The notes beneath the pieces are model-generated. The model was not told where the DNA came from. It did not search any database and worked only from the letters and a program-made list of their open reading frames with translations. A stretch of 64,000 nt of DNA from Asticcacaulis machinosus (GTDB taxonomy: Bacteria > Pseudomonadota > Alphaproteobacteria > Caulobacterales > Caulobacteraceae): assembly GCF_028550435.1 (NCBI RefSeq), contig NZ_JAQQKV010000003.1, positions 248,001-312,000 of the forward strand, written 5' to 3'. This document shows positions 17,425 to 24,409 of this stretch, one piece after another. Position numbers and translations under genes: made by a program. The stretch's first letter is position 1, and each line of letters opens with the position of its first letter.

Positions 17425-17626
17425 TTTAGAGCGAATAATGTTTGGAAGGCAGCCGTCCGATCAAACCGCCATTTGCAGCGCAGCCACCGCCCGGCGAGGG
17501 CTGAACAAGCCGCCATTGCGGCGGCGGCCAAGGTGGCGGAGCCACCGCCCGGCGAGGGCTGAACAAGCCGCCATTGCGGCGGCGGCCAAGGTGGCGGAGC
17601 CACCGCCCGGCGAGGGCTTTAAAAGT
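17425..17626 (-). repeat. Tandem array of the palindromic repeat (copies B-D)
   Basis: Reverse-orientation copies of the element at 16504-16603. Two near-identical 59-bp units (17501-17559 and 17560-17618) follow a more diverged one starting at TTTAGAGCGAAT (17425). Each unit carries the GGTGGCGGAGCCACC hairpin and GCCGCCATTGCGGCGGC. The array fills most of the 395-bp gap between the two GntR genes; no gene is visible there. Confidence 0.88.
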
Positions 17627-17627
17627 A

Positions 17628-17656
17628 AAAAAGCCGCAGAGGGCTGCGGCTTTGTA
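17628..17656 (-). terminator. Intrinsic terminator of GntR copy 2
   Basis: On the minus strand AAAGCCGCAG / CTGCGGCTTTTTTA downstream of the 17681 stop codon. Confidence 0.8.
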
Positions 17657-17680
17657 ACATCGTTTTTTTTTTTGACCAGA

Positions 17681-18337
17681 TTACCCGGCTTTTTCAGCCT
17701 CGAATTGCTTACGCAGATCAACCAGGGTTGAGGCGATGTGCTCATACATCACGGCAGCCACTTCATCGGCCTTACCTGTGGCCCACAGTTCCAGCATAGC
17801 GGTATGCTCATTGTGCGCACGGTCACCGCGTCCGGCGGGTTCCAGATGCTTACCCACATAGCGTTCAGAAATGATGTTCAGGCGTTCGATAATCTGAATT
17901 GTGACTTGCTTATGCAAGGGGCGAACCAGTGACATATGGAACGCGCGGTTAAGGCGTCCGACCTGAGTTTTATCGGTGATCGCAGCCTGATCAAGGGCAT
18001 CAAGCGCTTCTTTGGCGGCTTTACGATCGGCATCAGTGGCGACTTTTGAGGCCATGCCGACGGCTTCGGGCTCGATCTTGAGGCGCAGGGCATAGACCTC
18101 ATCGACCTCATCGGCATTCAGCGGGCGGACAAAAAAACCGCGATTGGCCTGAGACAGCAAAAGCCCGTCCTGTTCAAGACGAGCCAGAGCTTCGCGCAAT
18201 GGTATCTTGCTGACCCCCAGTTCCGCCGCCAGAGCGTCCTGACGGATGGCAACGTCAACCGGGAACTTGCCTGAGATGATGCGGTCACGCACCAGGGAGA
18301 ATATTTGCTCTGAGAGCGTCTGAACCACAATGGCCAT
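17681..18337 (-). CDS. GntR family regulator, FadR (FCD) subfamily, copy 2
   Basis: Transcription factor of 218 residues and close paralog of the 16647-17285 gene: both share LRD/VRD..SG, AAELGVSKIP.REAL.RL, ANRGFFV.PL and the FCD core. Winged helix about 8-75, FCD domain about 85-210 with RLNRAFHMSLVRP and RAHNEHTAMLELW as putative metal ligands. The tandem copies are separated by the repeat array, so duplication followed by repeat insertion is likely. Site 5 lies upstream. It is the nearest regulator to the hydroxyproline genes. Which copy binds which ligand is not visible. Confidence 0.92.
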   Translation of the reverse strand: MAIVVQTLSEQIFSLVRDRIISGKFPVDVAIRQDALAAELGVSKIPLREALARLEQDGLLLSQANRGFFVRPLNADEVDEVYALRLKIEPEAVGMASKVATDADRKAAKEALDALDQAAITDKTQVGRLNRAFHMSLVRPLHKQVTIQIIERLNIISERYVGKHLEPAGRGDRAHNEHTAMLELWATGKADEVAAVMYEHIASTLVDLRKQFEAEKAG

Positions 18338-18414
18338 CTATTAAATCCATTATAACCGAATAATCGGCGTTCCCCTGCGGCCTTTATTCCGTAAGAATTC
18401 TGGCACTTTTACTT

Positions 18415-18428
18415 ATAAAGTATACCAG
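18415..18428 (-). promoter_or_regulatory. Operator-like site 5 (minus strand CTGGTATACTTTAT)
   Basis: GTATAC-centred match to the shared element about 80 bases upstream of GntR copy 2 (start 18337). Confidence 0.55.
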
Positions 18429-18486
18429 TATTTCATTAAATTGTTACGAAAGGCAAGGGGGGATTCACGCGGTTTTGTTAGCGCTG

Positions 18487-19506
18487 TCAGACGACCTGAA
18501 AGCCTTCCCAGAACTGGTCTTCGCGGTCAATCCAGATGGTGTTGAAGCCGGTCGAAATGGCCGAGCCTTCGATAGACGGAATGATGGCGGCAACACCGTT
18601 CAGATCAACCTCTTCGGTCACCATCCCGGTGAACCGACTGGTGATATAGCTTTGATGTATAAAGGGTTCTCCGACTTTCAGCTCGCCCTTGGCGTGCAGG
18701 TGGGCCAGTCGTGCCGAAGTGCCGGTGCCGCAGGGTGAGCGGTCAATGGCGCGCTCACCGTAGAATACCGCATTGCGGCCATGAGCCGGGCTAGGCTCAC
18801 CTTCGGTATTCTTAGGTTTGTCGGCCCACAGGACGTGGCTGACGCCGCGGATGGTCGAATCAAGCGGGTGGACGGGCTCATAGACCTCCCGAACCAGGGT
18901 GCGGATCGTGCGCGACAGTTCGATGATTCGCGCGGCCCCCAGATCATCAAGGCCGGTATAGGGGCCGTCGATGGTGGGCTCAATGATGGCGTAATAGTTG
19001 CCGCCGTAAGACACATCCAGCGTCAGGTGACCGAAATCCGGTACATCGATTTCGATGCCGGTCTTGGCCAGATAAGCCGGGACATTGGTGATCTTGACCG
19101 CCGTGACCTTGGGGCCGTTGGTCTTATAATCGATATTGATGATGCCGGCGGGAACTTCGAGCTTAAGCTTACCCGGTGTGCGCGGTGTGATCAGGCCGTT
19201 TTCCAGCGCAAACGTCACCATACCAATGGTGCCGTGGCCGCACATAGGCAGGCAGCCGGAGGTTTCGATAAACAGGATGCCAGCGTCAGTGTCTTCGCGG
19301 GTCGGGGGATACAGGAACCCGCCTGACATCATGTCGTGGCCGCGCGGTTCATAGCACAGGCCGGTTCTGATCCAGTCGAAGCGGTTCAGAAAGTCCTGAC
19401 GCCGCTCGGACATGTTGCTGCCCGTAAGCAACGGCGCGCCACCGGCGACAAGACGGACCGGATTACCGGCGGTATGACCATCGATGCAGAAGAAGGTATG
19501 ACGCAT
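18487..19506 (-). CDS. 4-Hydroxyproline 2-epimerase (proline racemase family)
   Basis: Cofactor-independent epimerase converting trans-4-hydroxy-L-proline to cis-4-hydroxy-D-proline, 339 residues. Both catalytic cysteines are present: C89 in PMCGHGTIG and C259 in DRSPCGTGTSA, so it is an epimerase rather than the Thr-containing trans-3-hydroxyproline dehydratase. N-terminal CIDGHTAGNPVR is typical. It lies downstream of the DapA-like gene on the same strand, 215 bases apart with a terminator-like hairpin between. Proline racemase activity is the alternative, but the neighbours favour hydroxyproline. Confidence 0.92.
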   Translation of the reverse strand: MRHTFFCIDGHTAGNPVRLVAGGAPLLTGSNMSERRQDFLNRFDWIRTGLCYEPRGHDMMSGGFLYPPTREDTDAGILFIETSGCLPMCGHGTIGMVTFALENGLITPRTPGKLKLEVPAGIINIDYKTNGPKVTAVKITNVPAYLAKTGIEIDVPDFGHLTLDVSYGGNYYAIIEPTIDGPYTGLDDLGAARIIELSRTIRTLVREVYEPVHPLDSTIRGVSHVLWADKPKNTEGEPSPAHGRNAVFYGERAIDRSPCGTGTSARLAHLHAKGELKVGEPFIHQSYITSRFTGMVTEEVDLNGVAAIIPSIEGSAISTGFNTIWIDREDQFWEGFQVV

Positions 19507-19575
19507 AAAGCATACTCACGGATAAAGTTTGGCGGCAAAGCCGCAAATACTTTGCCGTGTAATGTCAGGAAAGGG

Positions 19576-19610
19576 AAAAATCCGCGAAGAACCGCTTCAA
19601 GCGGATTTTT
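19576..19610 (-). terminator. Terminator- or attenuator-like hairpin
   Basis: AAAAATCCGC (19576-19585) pairs with GCGGATTTTT (19601-19610), between the DapA-like gene and the epimerase gene. Followed by weak T content on the minus strand, it may limit read-through. Confidence 0.5.
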
Positions 19611-19689
19611 CTCATCACAGAGCAATATGCCGAAAAGTGTTTGCGGTTTTCGGCTATAATATTGCGATCAAACAAAAACCAAGGGGGCA

Positions 19690-19715
19690 CATGGGGGGAG
19701 GTAACTCCCCCCATG
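19690..19715. other. Strong hairpin CATGGGGGGAG / CTCCCCCCATG
   Basis: Perfect 11-bp inverted repeat with a 4-base loop just after the stop of the DapA-like gene (minus strand). No T-run follows on the minus strand, so it may act by protecting the mRNA 3' end rather than terminating. Confidence 0.6.
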
Positions 19716-19721
19716 AGTAGT

Positions 19722-20636
19722 TTAGGCGGCTTTGTGGATCGAGAGGCTTGGACGCGACGCGGCGGCCTCTTCAACCATCTTGGTGACTTCGGCGCGGCGC
19801 GCCCCCGTCAGCGGCAGGCGCGGCATACGTACACGCTCAGAGCCACGACCCATGATCTGCTCGGCCAGCTTGATCGACTGAACGAGGTCATGATCGGCAT
19901 CAAGGTGCAGCAGCGGCAGGAACCAGCGATAGATCTCAAGCGCGGTTTTCAGGTCACCGGCCTTAAGCGCCTTAACCAGCAGAACCGATTCAGCCGGGAA
20001 GGCCGAGGTCAGGCCCGAAACCCAGCCCTGAGCACCCAGCAGCAGGCCTTCGTAAGCCACGTCATCCAGACCGGCAAAGATCGAATAACGATCACCGAAA
20101 GCGTTATAGACATCGGTGAAGCGGCGGGTATCGGCAGCCGATTCCTTAATGGCGACGATGTTCTTAACCGGACGCAGAGCTTCCAGAGCGTCATTACCAA
20201 TATTGACGCGGTAGGCGGTCGGATTGTTATAAAGCATGATCGGCAGCGAGGTCGCATTGGCGACTTGGGTGAAGTGCTCAACCAGTTCAGCGGTCTTAGG
20301 GACATAAACCATAGCCGGCAGCAGCATCAGGCCAGTGGCGCCGATCTTTTCGGCATCCTTAGCGAATGCGGCTGCGCGCGGGGTGGTCAGTTCGGAGGTG
20401 CCGACAACCACCGGCACGCGACCGGCGACGACTTCGACGATAGCGGTCAGGAGTTTACGCTTTTCGTCAGGCTCAAGTGAATTGTTTTCGCCGCAGGTGC
20501 CGAGCGCGATGATACCGGTAACACCGTCATTGATCAGGTCATCAACGACGCGCTGACTGTCAGCATAATCGATTGAAAGATCTTCTTTAAATTGCGTGGT
20601 AACGGCCGGAAACACGCCCTGCCAATCGATTTTCAT
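19722..20636 (-). CDS. DapA-family lyase, likely pyrroline-4-hydroxy-2-carboxylate deaminase
   Basis: Class I aldolase-fold enzyme of 304 residues. Schiff-base lysine K164 in VAIKESAADTRR and Tyr136 in PIMLYNNPTAY are present; GTCGENNSL replaces the usual GTTGE. In hydroxyproline loci a DapA-like protein (LhpC/HypD type) deaminates pyrroline-4-hydroxy-2-carboxylate to 2-oxoglutarate semialdehyde. The divergent D-hydroxyproline dehydrogenase and the downstream epimerase support this over dihydrodipicolinate synthase. AGGAG precedes the ATG. Site 6 lies between it and the divergent operon. Confidence 0.88.
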   Translation of the reverse strand: MKIDWQGVFPAVTTQFKEDLSIDYADSQRVVDDLINDGVTGIIALGTCGENNSLEPDEKRKLLTAIVEVVAGRVPVVVGTSELTTPRAAAFAKDAEKIGATGLMLLPAMVYVPKTAELVEHFTQVANATSLPIMLYNNPTAYRVNIGNDALEALRPVKNIVAIKESAADTRRFTDVYNAFGDRYSIFAGLDDVAYEGLLLGAQGWVSGLTSAFPAESVLLVKALKAGDLKTALEIYRWFLPLLHLDADHDLVQSIKLAEQIMGRGSERVRMPRLPLTGARRAEVTKMVEEAAASRPSLSIHKAA

Positions 20637-20671
20637 TTTATACTACTCCTGAGTCTTGTATAGGAACATAT

Positions 20672-20685
20672 ACCGTATACTATAT
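20672..20685 (+). promoter_or_regulatory. Operator-like site 6 (ACCGTATACTATAT)
   Basis: GTATAC-centred match in the 84-bp gap between the divergent DapA-like and DadA-like genes; it could control both hydroxyproline operons. Confidence 0.65.
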
Positions 20686-20720
20686 GCGATGGTGTAATGC
20701 AACACAGATTGGTTGGTTAA

Positions 20721-21947
20721 ATGAAGGCGATTGTGGTCGGCGGTGGCGTGGTGGGTTTGAACATCGCTCTGGCGCTCCAGAACAAAAATATCAGCGTTAT
20801 CTTGCTGGAGGCCGAGCCCGTGCGCAAGGCGGCGTCTTATGGCAATGCCGGACATATAGCGATCGAACAGGTTGAGCCTCTGGCGTCGGTGGCCATGATC
20901 CGTTCGGCCTTTAAGCGCTGGTTTGCTCTGGGCGGGGCATTATCGTTTCCGGCAGCAGGTTTTGGGGAATGGCTGCCGTTTTCATGGCGTCTGCTCAAGG
21001 CATCGTCGCCCGCCCGGTTCGCCAAAGGCAAGGCCGCACTGTCGGCGCTGATCGCAGAGGCCATGCCCGCCTGGAAACGCAGGGTGGCAGATATAGGTGC
21101 GACTGACCTGCTGCGCGAAGACGGACACTTTGTTATATGGGAGACGCCGGAAACCGCGGCCAAGGGCTTGGCAGGATGGAAGGAAACCGACACTGGCACA
21201 GCCCGCTTTCGTGAGGTGACCGATGATGAAATGGCGCAGCTTAAAGCCATTACCTCTACGCCCATAGCGGGGGCCATCCGTTTTGAAAATACCGGACAGG
21301 TCAGCGACACTGCCCGTCTTCTGAAAACGCTGGAGGCCGTCTTTGTTGAGCGCGGCGGGGTGATCTACTATAAATCCGTGGCCGCCCTTAGCGTCGAAGG
21401 CGGGCAGGCTTTCGTAAAACTTAGAGGCGGAGAGATACTGACCGCTGATCGCGTGGTCATCAGTGCGGGCGTGGGATCAAAGGCCCTGCTGGAGCCATTG
21501 GGGCACCGCGTCCCCATCATTGCCGAGCGCGGCTATCACATTCAAACGGCGCAGCATGGCTGGCCGAAGGGCTTGCCACCAGTCGTGTTTGAGGATCGTT
21601 CGATGATCGTCACAGGGTTTGAAAGCGGTCTGCGCGCGGCCAGTTTTGTGGAACTAAACCGCCCTGATGCGCCCGCCGATGGGCGCAAGTGGCAACGGCT
21701 GCGCGGCCATGTCAAGGCGCTGGGCCTGCCATTTGAAGGCGAGGGCGTCGAGTGGATCGGGGCGCGACCAACCCTGCCGGACTATTTGCCTGCCATCGGT
21801 AAAAGCGATAAGGCGGATAATCTTTATTATGCGTTTGGTCATCAGCATCTGGGCCTGACGCTGGGGCCGGTGACCGGTGAGATCGTGGCGGACATGATCA
21901 CCACGGGACATGCGCCCAAAGCCTTTGATTTGAATAGATTTGCGTAA
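20721..21947 (+). CDS. FAD-dependent D-hydroxyproline dehydrogenase (DadA-like)
   Basis: Flavoprotein amine oxidoreductase of 408 residues oxidising cis-4-hydroxy-D-proline to pyrroline-4-hydroxy-2-carboxylate (inferred from context). N-terminal VVGGGVVGLNIALALQ is the FAD-binding Rossmann motif, followed by EAEPVRKAASYGNAGHI, the DadA-type SYGNAG segment. The C-terminal GARPTLPDYLPAIGKS and YYAFGHQHLGLTLGP complete the family pattern. It starts the operon with the prolidase gene (10-base gap). A general D-amino-acid dehydrogenase role cannot be excluded. Confidence 0.9.
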   Translation: MKAIVVGGGVVGLNIALALQNKNISVILLEAEPVRKAASYGNAGHIAIEQVEPLASVAMIRSAFKRWFALGGALSFPAAGFGEWLPFSWRLLKASSPARFAKGKAALSALIAEAMPAWKRRVADIGATDLLREDGHFVIWETPETAAKGLAGWKETDTGTARFREVTDDEMAQLKAITSTPIAGAIRFENTGQVSDTARLLKTLEAVFVERGGVIYYKSVAALSVEGGQAFVKLRGGEILTADRVVISAGVGSKALLEPLGHRVPIIAERGYHIQTAQHGWPKGLPPVVFEDRSMIVTGFESGLRAASFVELNRPDAPADGRKWQRLRGHVKALGLPFEGEGVEWIGARPTLPDYLPAIGKSDKADNLYYAFGHQHLGLTLGPVTGEIVADMITTGHAPKAFDLNRFA

Positions 21948-21957
21948 AGGATAGACG

Positions 21958-23136
21958 ATGATCGGTGGATCGACGATTGAGGCCGAACTGGCCAAGCTTA
22001 AGCCCCCAGTGGCGGCAGAGGCTATTTCAGCCGCGGAATATCAGGTGCGTCTGGATAAGGCCCGCAAACTGACCCGCGACCTGGGCGCCAAAGCGCTGTT
22101 GGTCGGGGCGGGTGCATCGCTACGCTATTTCGCCGGCGTGCCGTGGGGCGCATCGGAGCGGTTGGTGGCCATGTTGCTGCCGGTGGATGGGGAGCCGCTG
22201 ATTATCTGCCCGTTCTTTGAGCGCGGGTCGTTAGAGGCCGATCTGAAAATTCCGGCCGAACTGCGCCTGTGGCAGGAGGACGAAAGCCCCCACGCCCTGA
22301 TTAAGCAGGCCATGTCCGACTGGGGCGGCGGGGGCATCGCGGTCGATCCGGCCCTATCATTTGAAATGGTCAGTCGTCTGATGCGCGAAACGGGTCTGGC
22401 GATCCAGGAGGCATCCTCAGTGATTAATGGCTGCCGGATGTATAAATCGACCGCCGAACTGGCCCTGATGCAGCAGGCCAAATCCATGACCGAGATTGTG
22501 CATAAGGCGACCGCGCGAATCCTGCGTGATGGCATCACCACGACCGAGGTCATCAACTTTATCGAAGCCGCTCACCGTAAGATGGGGGCGGCGGGCAATT
22601 CGTTTGTGATTGTGCAGTTCGGCCATGCCACCGCCTATCCGCACGGTCTGCCCGGTGTGCAGACGCTTAACGAGAACGATCTGGTGCTGATCGACACCGG
22701 CTGTTACGTGCAGGGCTATACGTCAGATATCACCCGCACCTATATTTACGGTCGGGCCACGCCTGAGCAGCAGCGCATCTGGGATATCGAAAAGGAAGCC
22801 CAGGCGGCGGCCTTTGCGGCGGTCGAGGTCGGCAAACCGTGCGAAAGCGTCGACTATGCCGCCCGCGCGATTCTGGAAAGACATGGGCTGGGGCCGGACT
22901 ATAGCCTGCCCGGTACGCCGCACCGCACCGGGCATGGCATCGGGCTGGCCATCCACGAACCGGCCTATCTGGTGCGTGGCGACAAGACACCGCTTATGCC
23001 CGGCATGTGTTTTTCCAATGAACCGATGATCGTGGTGCCGGAGCGCTTTGGCATCCGGCTGGAAGACCATATGTATGTCACCGAAACTGGCGCTAAGTGG
23101 TTTACGGAACCGCAGGCCGCGATCGATCGGTTGTAG
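21958..23136 (+). CDS. M24 family Xaa-Pro dipeptidase / aminopeptidase
   Basis: Metalloprotease of the creatinase/prolidase fold, 392 residues, no signal peptide, so cytoplasmic. Metal ligands are all visible: the two Asp in VLIDTGCYVQGYTSDITRT, His in HRTGHGIGLAIHEP, Glu in FSNEPMIVVPE and Glu in GIRLEDHMYVTE. N-terminal creatinase-like domain about 20-160. Tightly coupled to the D-hydroxyproline dehydrogenase gene (AAAGGA in the 10-base gap), which suggests X-Pro or X-Hyp peptides feed the hydroxyproline pathway. Confidence 0.92.
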   Translation: MIGGSTIEAELAKLKPPVAAEAISAAEYQVRLDKARKLTRDLGAKALLVGAGASLRYFAGVPWGASERLVAMLLPVDGEPLIICPFFERGSLEADLKIPAELRLWQEDESPHALIKQAMSDWGGGGIAVDPALSFEMVSRLMRETGLAIQEASSVINGCRMYKSTAELALMQQAKSMTEIVHKATARILRDGITTTEVINFIEAAHRKMGAAGNSFVIVQFGHATAYPHGLPGVQTLNENDLVLIDTGCYVQGYTSDITRTYIYGRATPEQQRIWDIEKEAQAAAFAAVEVGKPCESVDYAARAILERHGLGPDYSLPGTPHRTGHGIGLAIHEPAYLVRGDKTPLMPGMCFSNEPMIVVPERFGIRLEDHMYVTETGAKWFTEPQAAIDRL

Positions 23137-23142
23137 AATAGG

Positions 23143-23170
23143 TACTCACGGTGTATATACATCGTGAGTA
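23143..23170. promoter_or_regulatory. 28-bp near-perfect palindrome, candidate antitoxin operator
   Basis: Arms TACTCACG and CGTGAGTA flank GTGTATATACAT; only one base pair breaks the symmetry. It lies 18 bases upstream of the antitoxin ATG, as expected for toxin-antitoxin autoregulation. It is distinct from the ATYGTATAM sites although it also has a TATATA centre. Confidence 0.7.
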
Positions 23171-23187
23171 TATTCTCGGAGATCGCC

Positions 23188-23484
23188 ATGTCCAAGGAAG
23201 CCGTATTTACCTTGAAAATCGAGCCGGAACTGCGCGAAGCCTTTATGGCGGAAGCCGCCGCCGTGCATCGTCCGGCGTCACAGATCGTGCGGGAATTTAT
23301 GCGCGACTATGTTGATCAGCAACAAAAGGCCCGTGAATATGATGACTGGTTCCGGGCCGAGGTTGAGGCCGGCCTGAAAGAAGCCGACGACCCTAATACC
23401 GTCTGGCATAGCCATGAAGAGGTTAAGGCAAATATGGAGCGCCAGCGTCAGTCGTTTCTCGCCCGGATCAGGGCGGGTGAATGA
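23188..23484 (+). CDS. Orphan antitoxin (ribbon-helix-helix / CopG type)
   Basis: 98 residues from ATG 23188 (CGGAGA upstream). N-terminal KEAVFTLKIEPELREAF is the RHH beta-strand and first helix, with HRPASQIVREFMRDYV as second helix. The C-terminal half (residues about 52-98, WFRAEVEAGLKEADDP...HEEVKANMERQR) is the charged toxin-binding region seen in ParD/RelB-like antitoxins. No complete toxin follows: the overlapping ATG at 23481 opens only 14 codons. It probably binds the palindrome in front of it. Confidence 0.82.
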   Translation: MSKEAVFTLKIEPELREAFMAEAAAVHRPASQIVREFMRDYVDQQQKAREYDDWFRAEVEAGLKEADDPNTVWHSHEEVKANMERQRQSFLARIRAGE

Positions 23485-23525
23485 GGCAGATCATCCGGTT
23501 TCTGCACGCCGCCCAAAACCGCTGA
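23481..23525 (+). pseudogene. Possible toxin-gene remnant (14 codons)
   Basis: ATGA overlap with the antitoxin stop, the usual coupling of antitoxin and toxin genes, then MRQIIRFLHAAQNR and a stop. Convergent metallopeptidase coding sequence begins at once after it, so a toxin gene may have been deleted. The peptide is too short to assign to a family. Confidence 0.35.
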
Positions 23526-24407
23526 TCACGAAAAACAGTCGTTGACCAGATCGGCCTTGGCCACGTTCAGGCGGGCGGGGTGCATGTAAAAAGCATCGGT
23601 AGGGATGCGGTGGTCGCGGCGGTAGACTTCTGATAATACCTTATAAAGCTCGGGATCGTGGGCCTTTAGGTCATCAGAGGTGGCAATCATCACATCATCG
23701 GTCTTATAGGCCTTATTGGAGTTGAACCAGAACTGGGTGCCTTCGGCCCAGTATTCGTCGATGTTCAGCGCCATATAGGCCCCGCGCCACAGGCCCTTTG
23801 ATTTGGCATTGGCAAAGGCGGCTTCAATACGGCTCATCAGGGCCTGATCGGTTGTGCGGATGGCATTCAGGATATTGTGCGAAAACTCATGGATCATGAT
23901 GTTTTCACCGTAATAGCGGGTGTTTGGCACGCCTAAGATATTCTCCGCCGCCCCGGTCGTATAAAGTCCGCCCATGCCGCGGGCACGCATCGCCCAGTAA
24001 TCACGGTCGGTCATCTTGCCGATAGTGGTGTCATAGTCGCGGACATCGCATTTCGACAGGCGCGGATCGTCCTTGGCCGGTTTTTTCCAGTCGCTTTGTT
24101 CGGGCAGGTCGGTGGTGGTTTCATCCACCGCCATGACCCCGACGCGCGCCCCTTCGCGGATCAGGGCATCGCGCAGGTCGGGCCGTTCGCTCAACAGATA
24201 GACCACGATGTCGCGGGCGGCGAGGATGGCGTCATCCGGCACTTTGGCTGAGGTCGTCACCGGTATGCCGCCTGCATCAGCATATTTGGTATAGAACGGA
24301 TCGAGGGCCAGCGAGGGCGGCGGGGGCGTGATGACAGGCTGGGCGTAAGATAGGGACGCGGACGCCCCGACCAATGCCAGTCCCAAAAGCCCCGCAGCCG
24401 CTTTCAT
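23526..24407 (-). CDS. Secreted HExxH zinc metallopeptidase-like protein
   Basis: 293 residues with a signal peptide (1-22, ASLSYA). IMIHEFSHNIL supplies an HExxH zinc motif and, about 55 residues later, DEYWAEGTQFWF offers a third Glu ligand, a gluzincin-like arrangement. A Cys in SKCDVRDYD and the last-but-one Cys (NDCFS) could form a disulfide. I do not recognise a named family. The gene starts two bases after the DUF885 stop, so both are one operon behind site 7. A role in glycoprotein backbone cleavage is only inferred. Confidence 0.75.
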   Translation of the reverse strand: MKAAAGLLGLALVGASASLSYAQPVITPPPPSLALDPFYTKYADAGGIPVTTSAKVPDDAILAARDIVVYLLSERPDLRDALIREGARVGVMAVDETTTDLPEQSDWKKPAKDDPRLSKCDVRDYDTTIGKMTDRDYWAMRARGMGGLYTTGAAENILGVPNTRYYGENIMIHEFSHNILNAIRTTDQALMSRIEAAFANAKSKGLWRGAYMALNIDEYWAEGTQFWFNSNKAYKTDDVMIATSDDLKAHDPELYKVLSEVYRRDHRIPTDAFYMHPARLNVAKADLVNDCFS

Positions 24408-24409
24408 AC

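Noticed and set aside
17425-17626. CRISPR-like array
   Set aside because: The 59-bp units are nearly identical head to tail without variable spacers; they match the intergenic repeat copies elsewhere.
23143-23170. Eighth copy of the GntR operator element
   Set aside because: Has TGTATATACA centre but arms and spacing differ; long symmetric arms point to antitoxin autoregulation.
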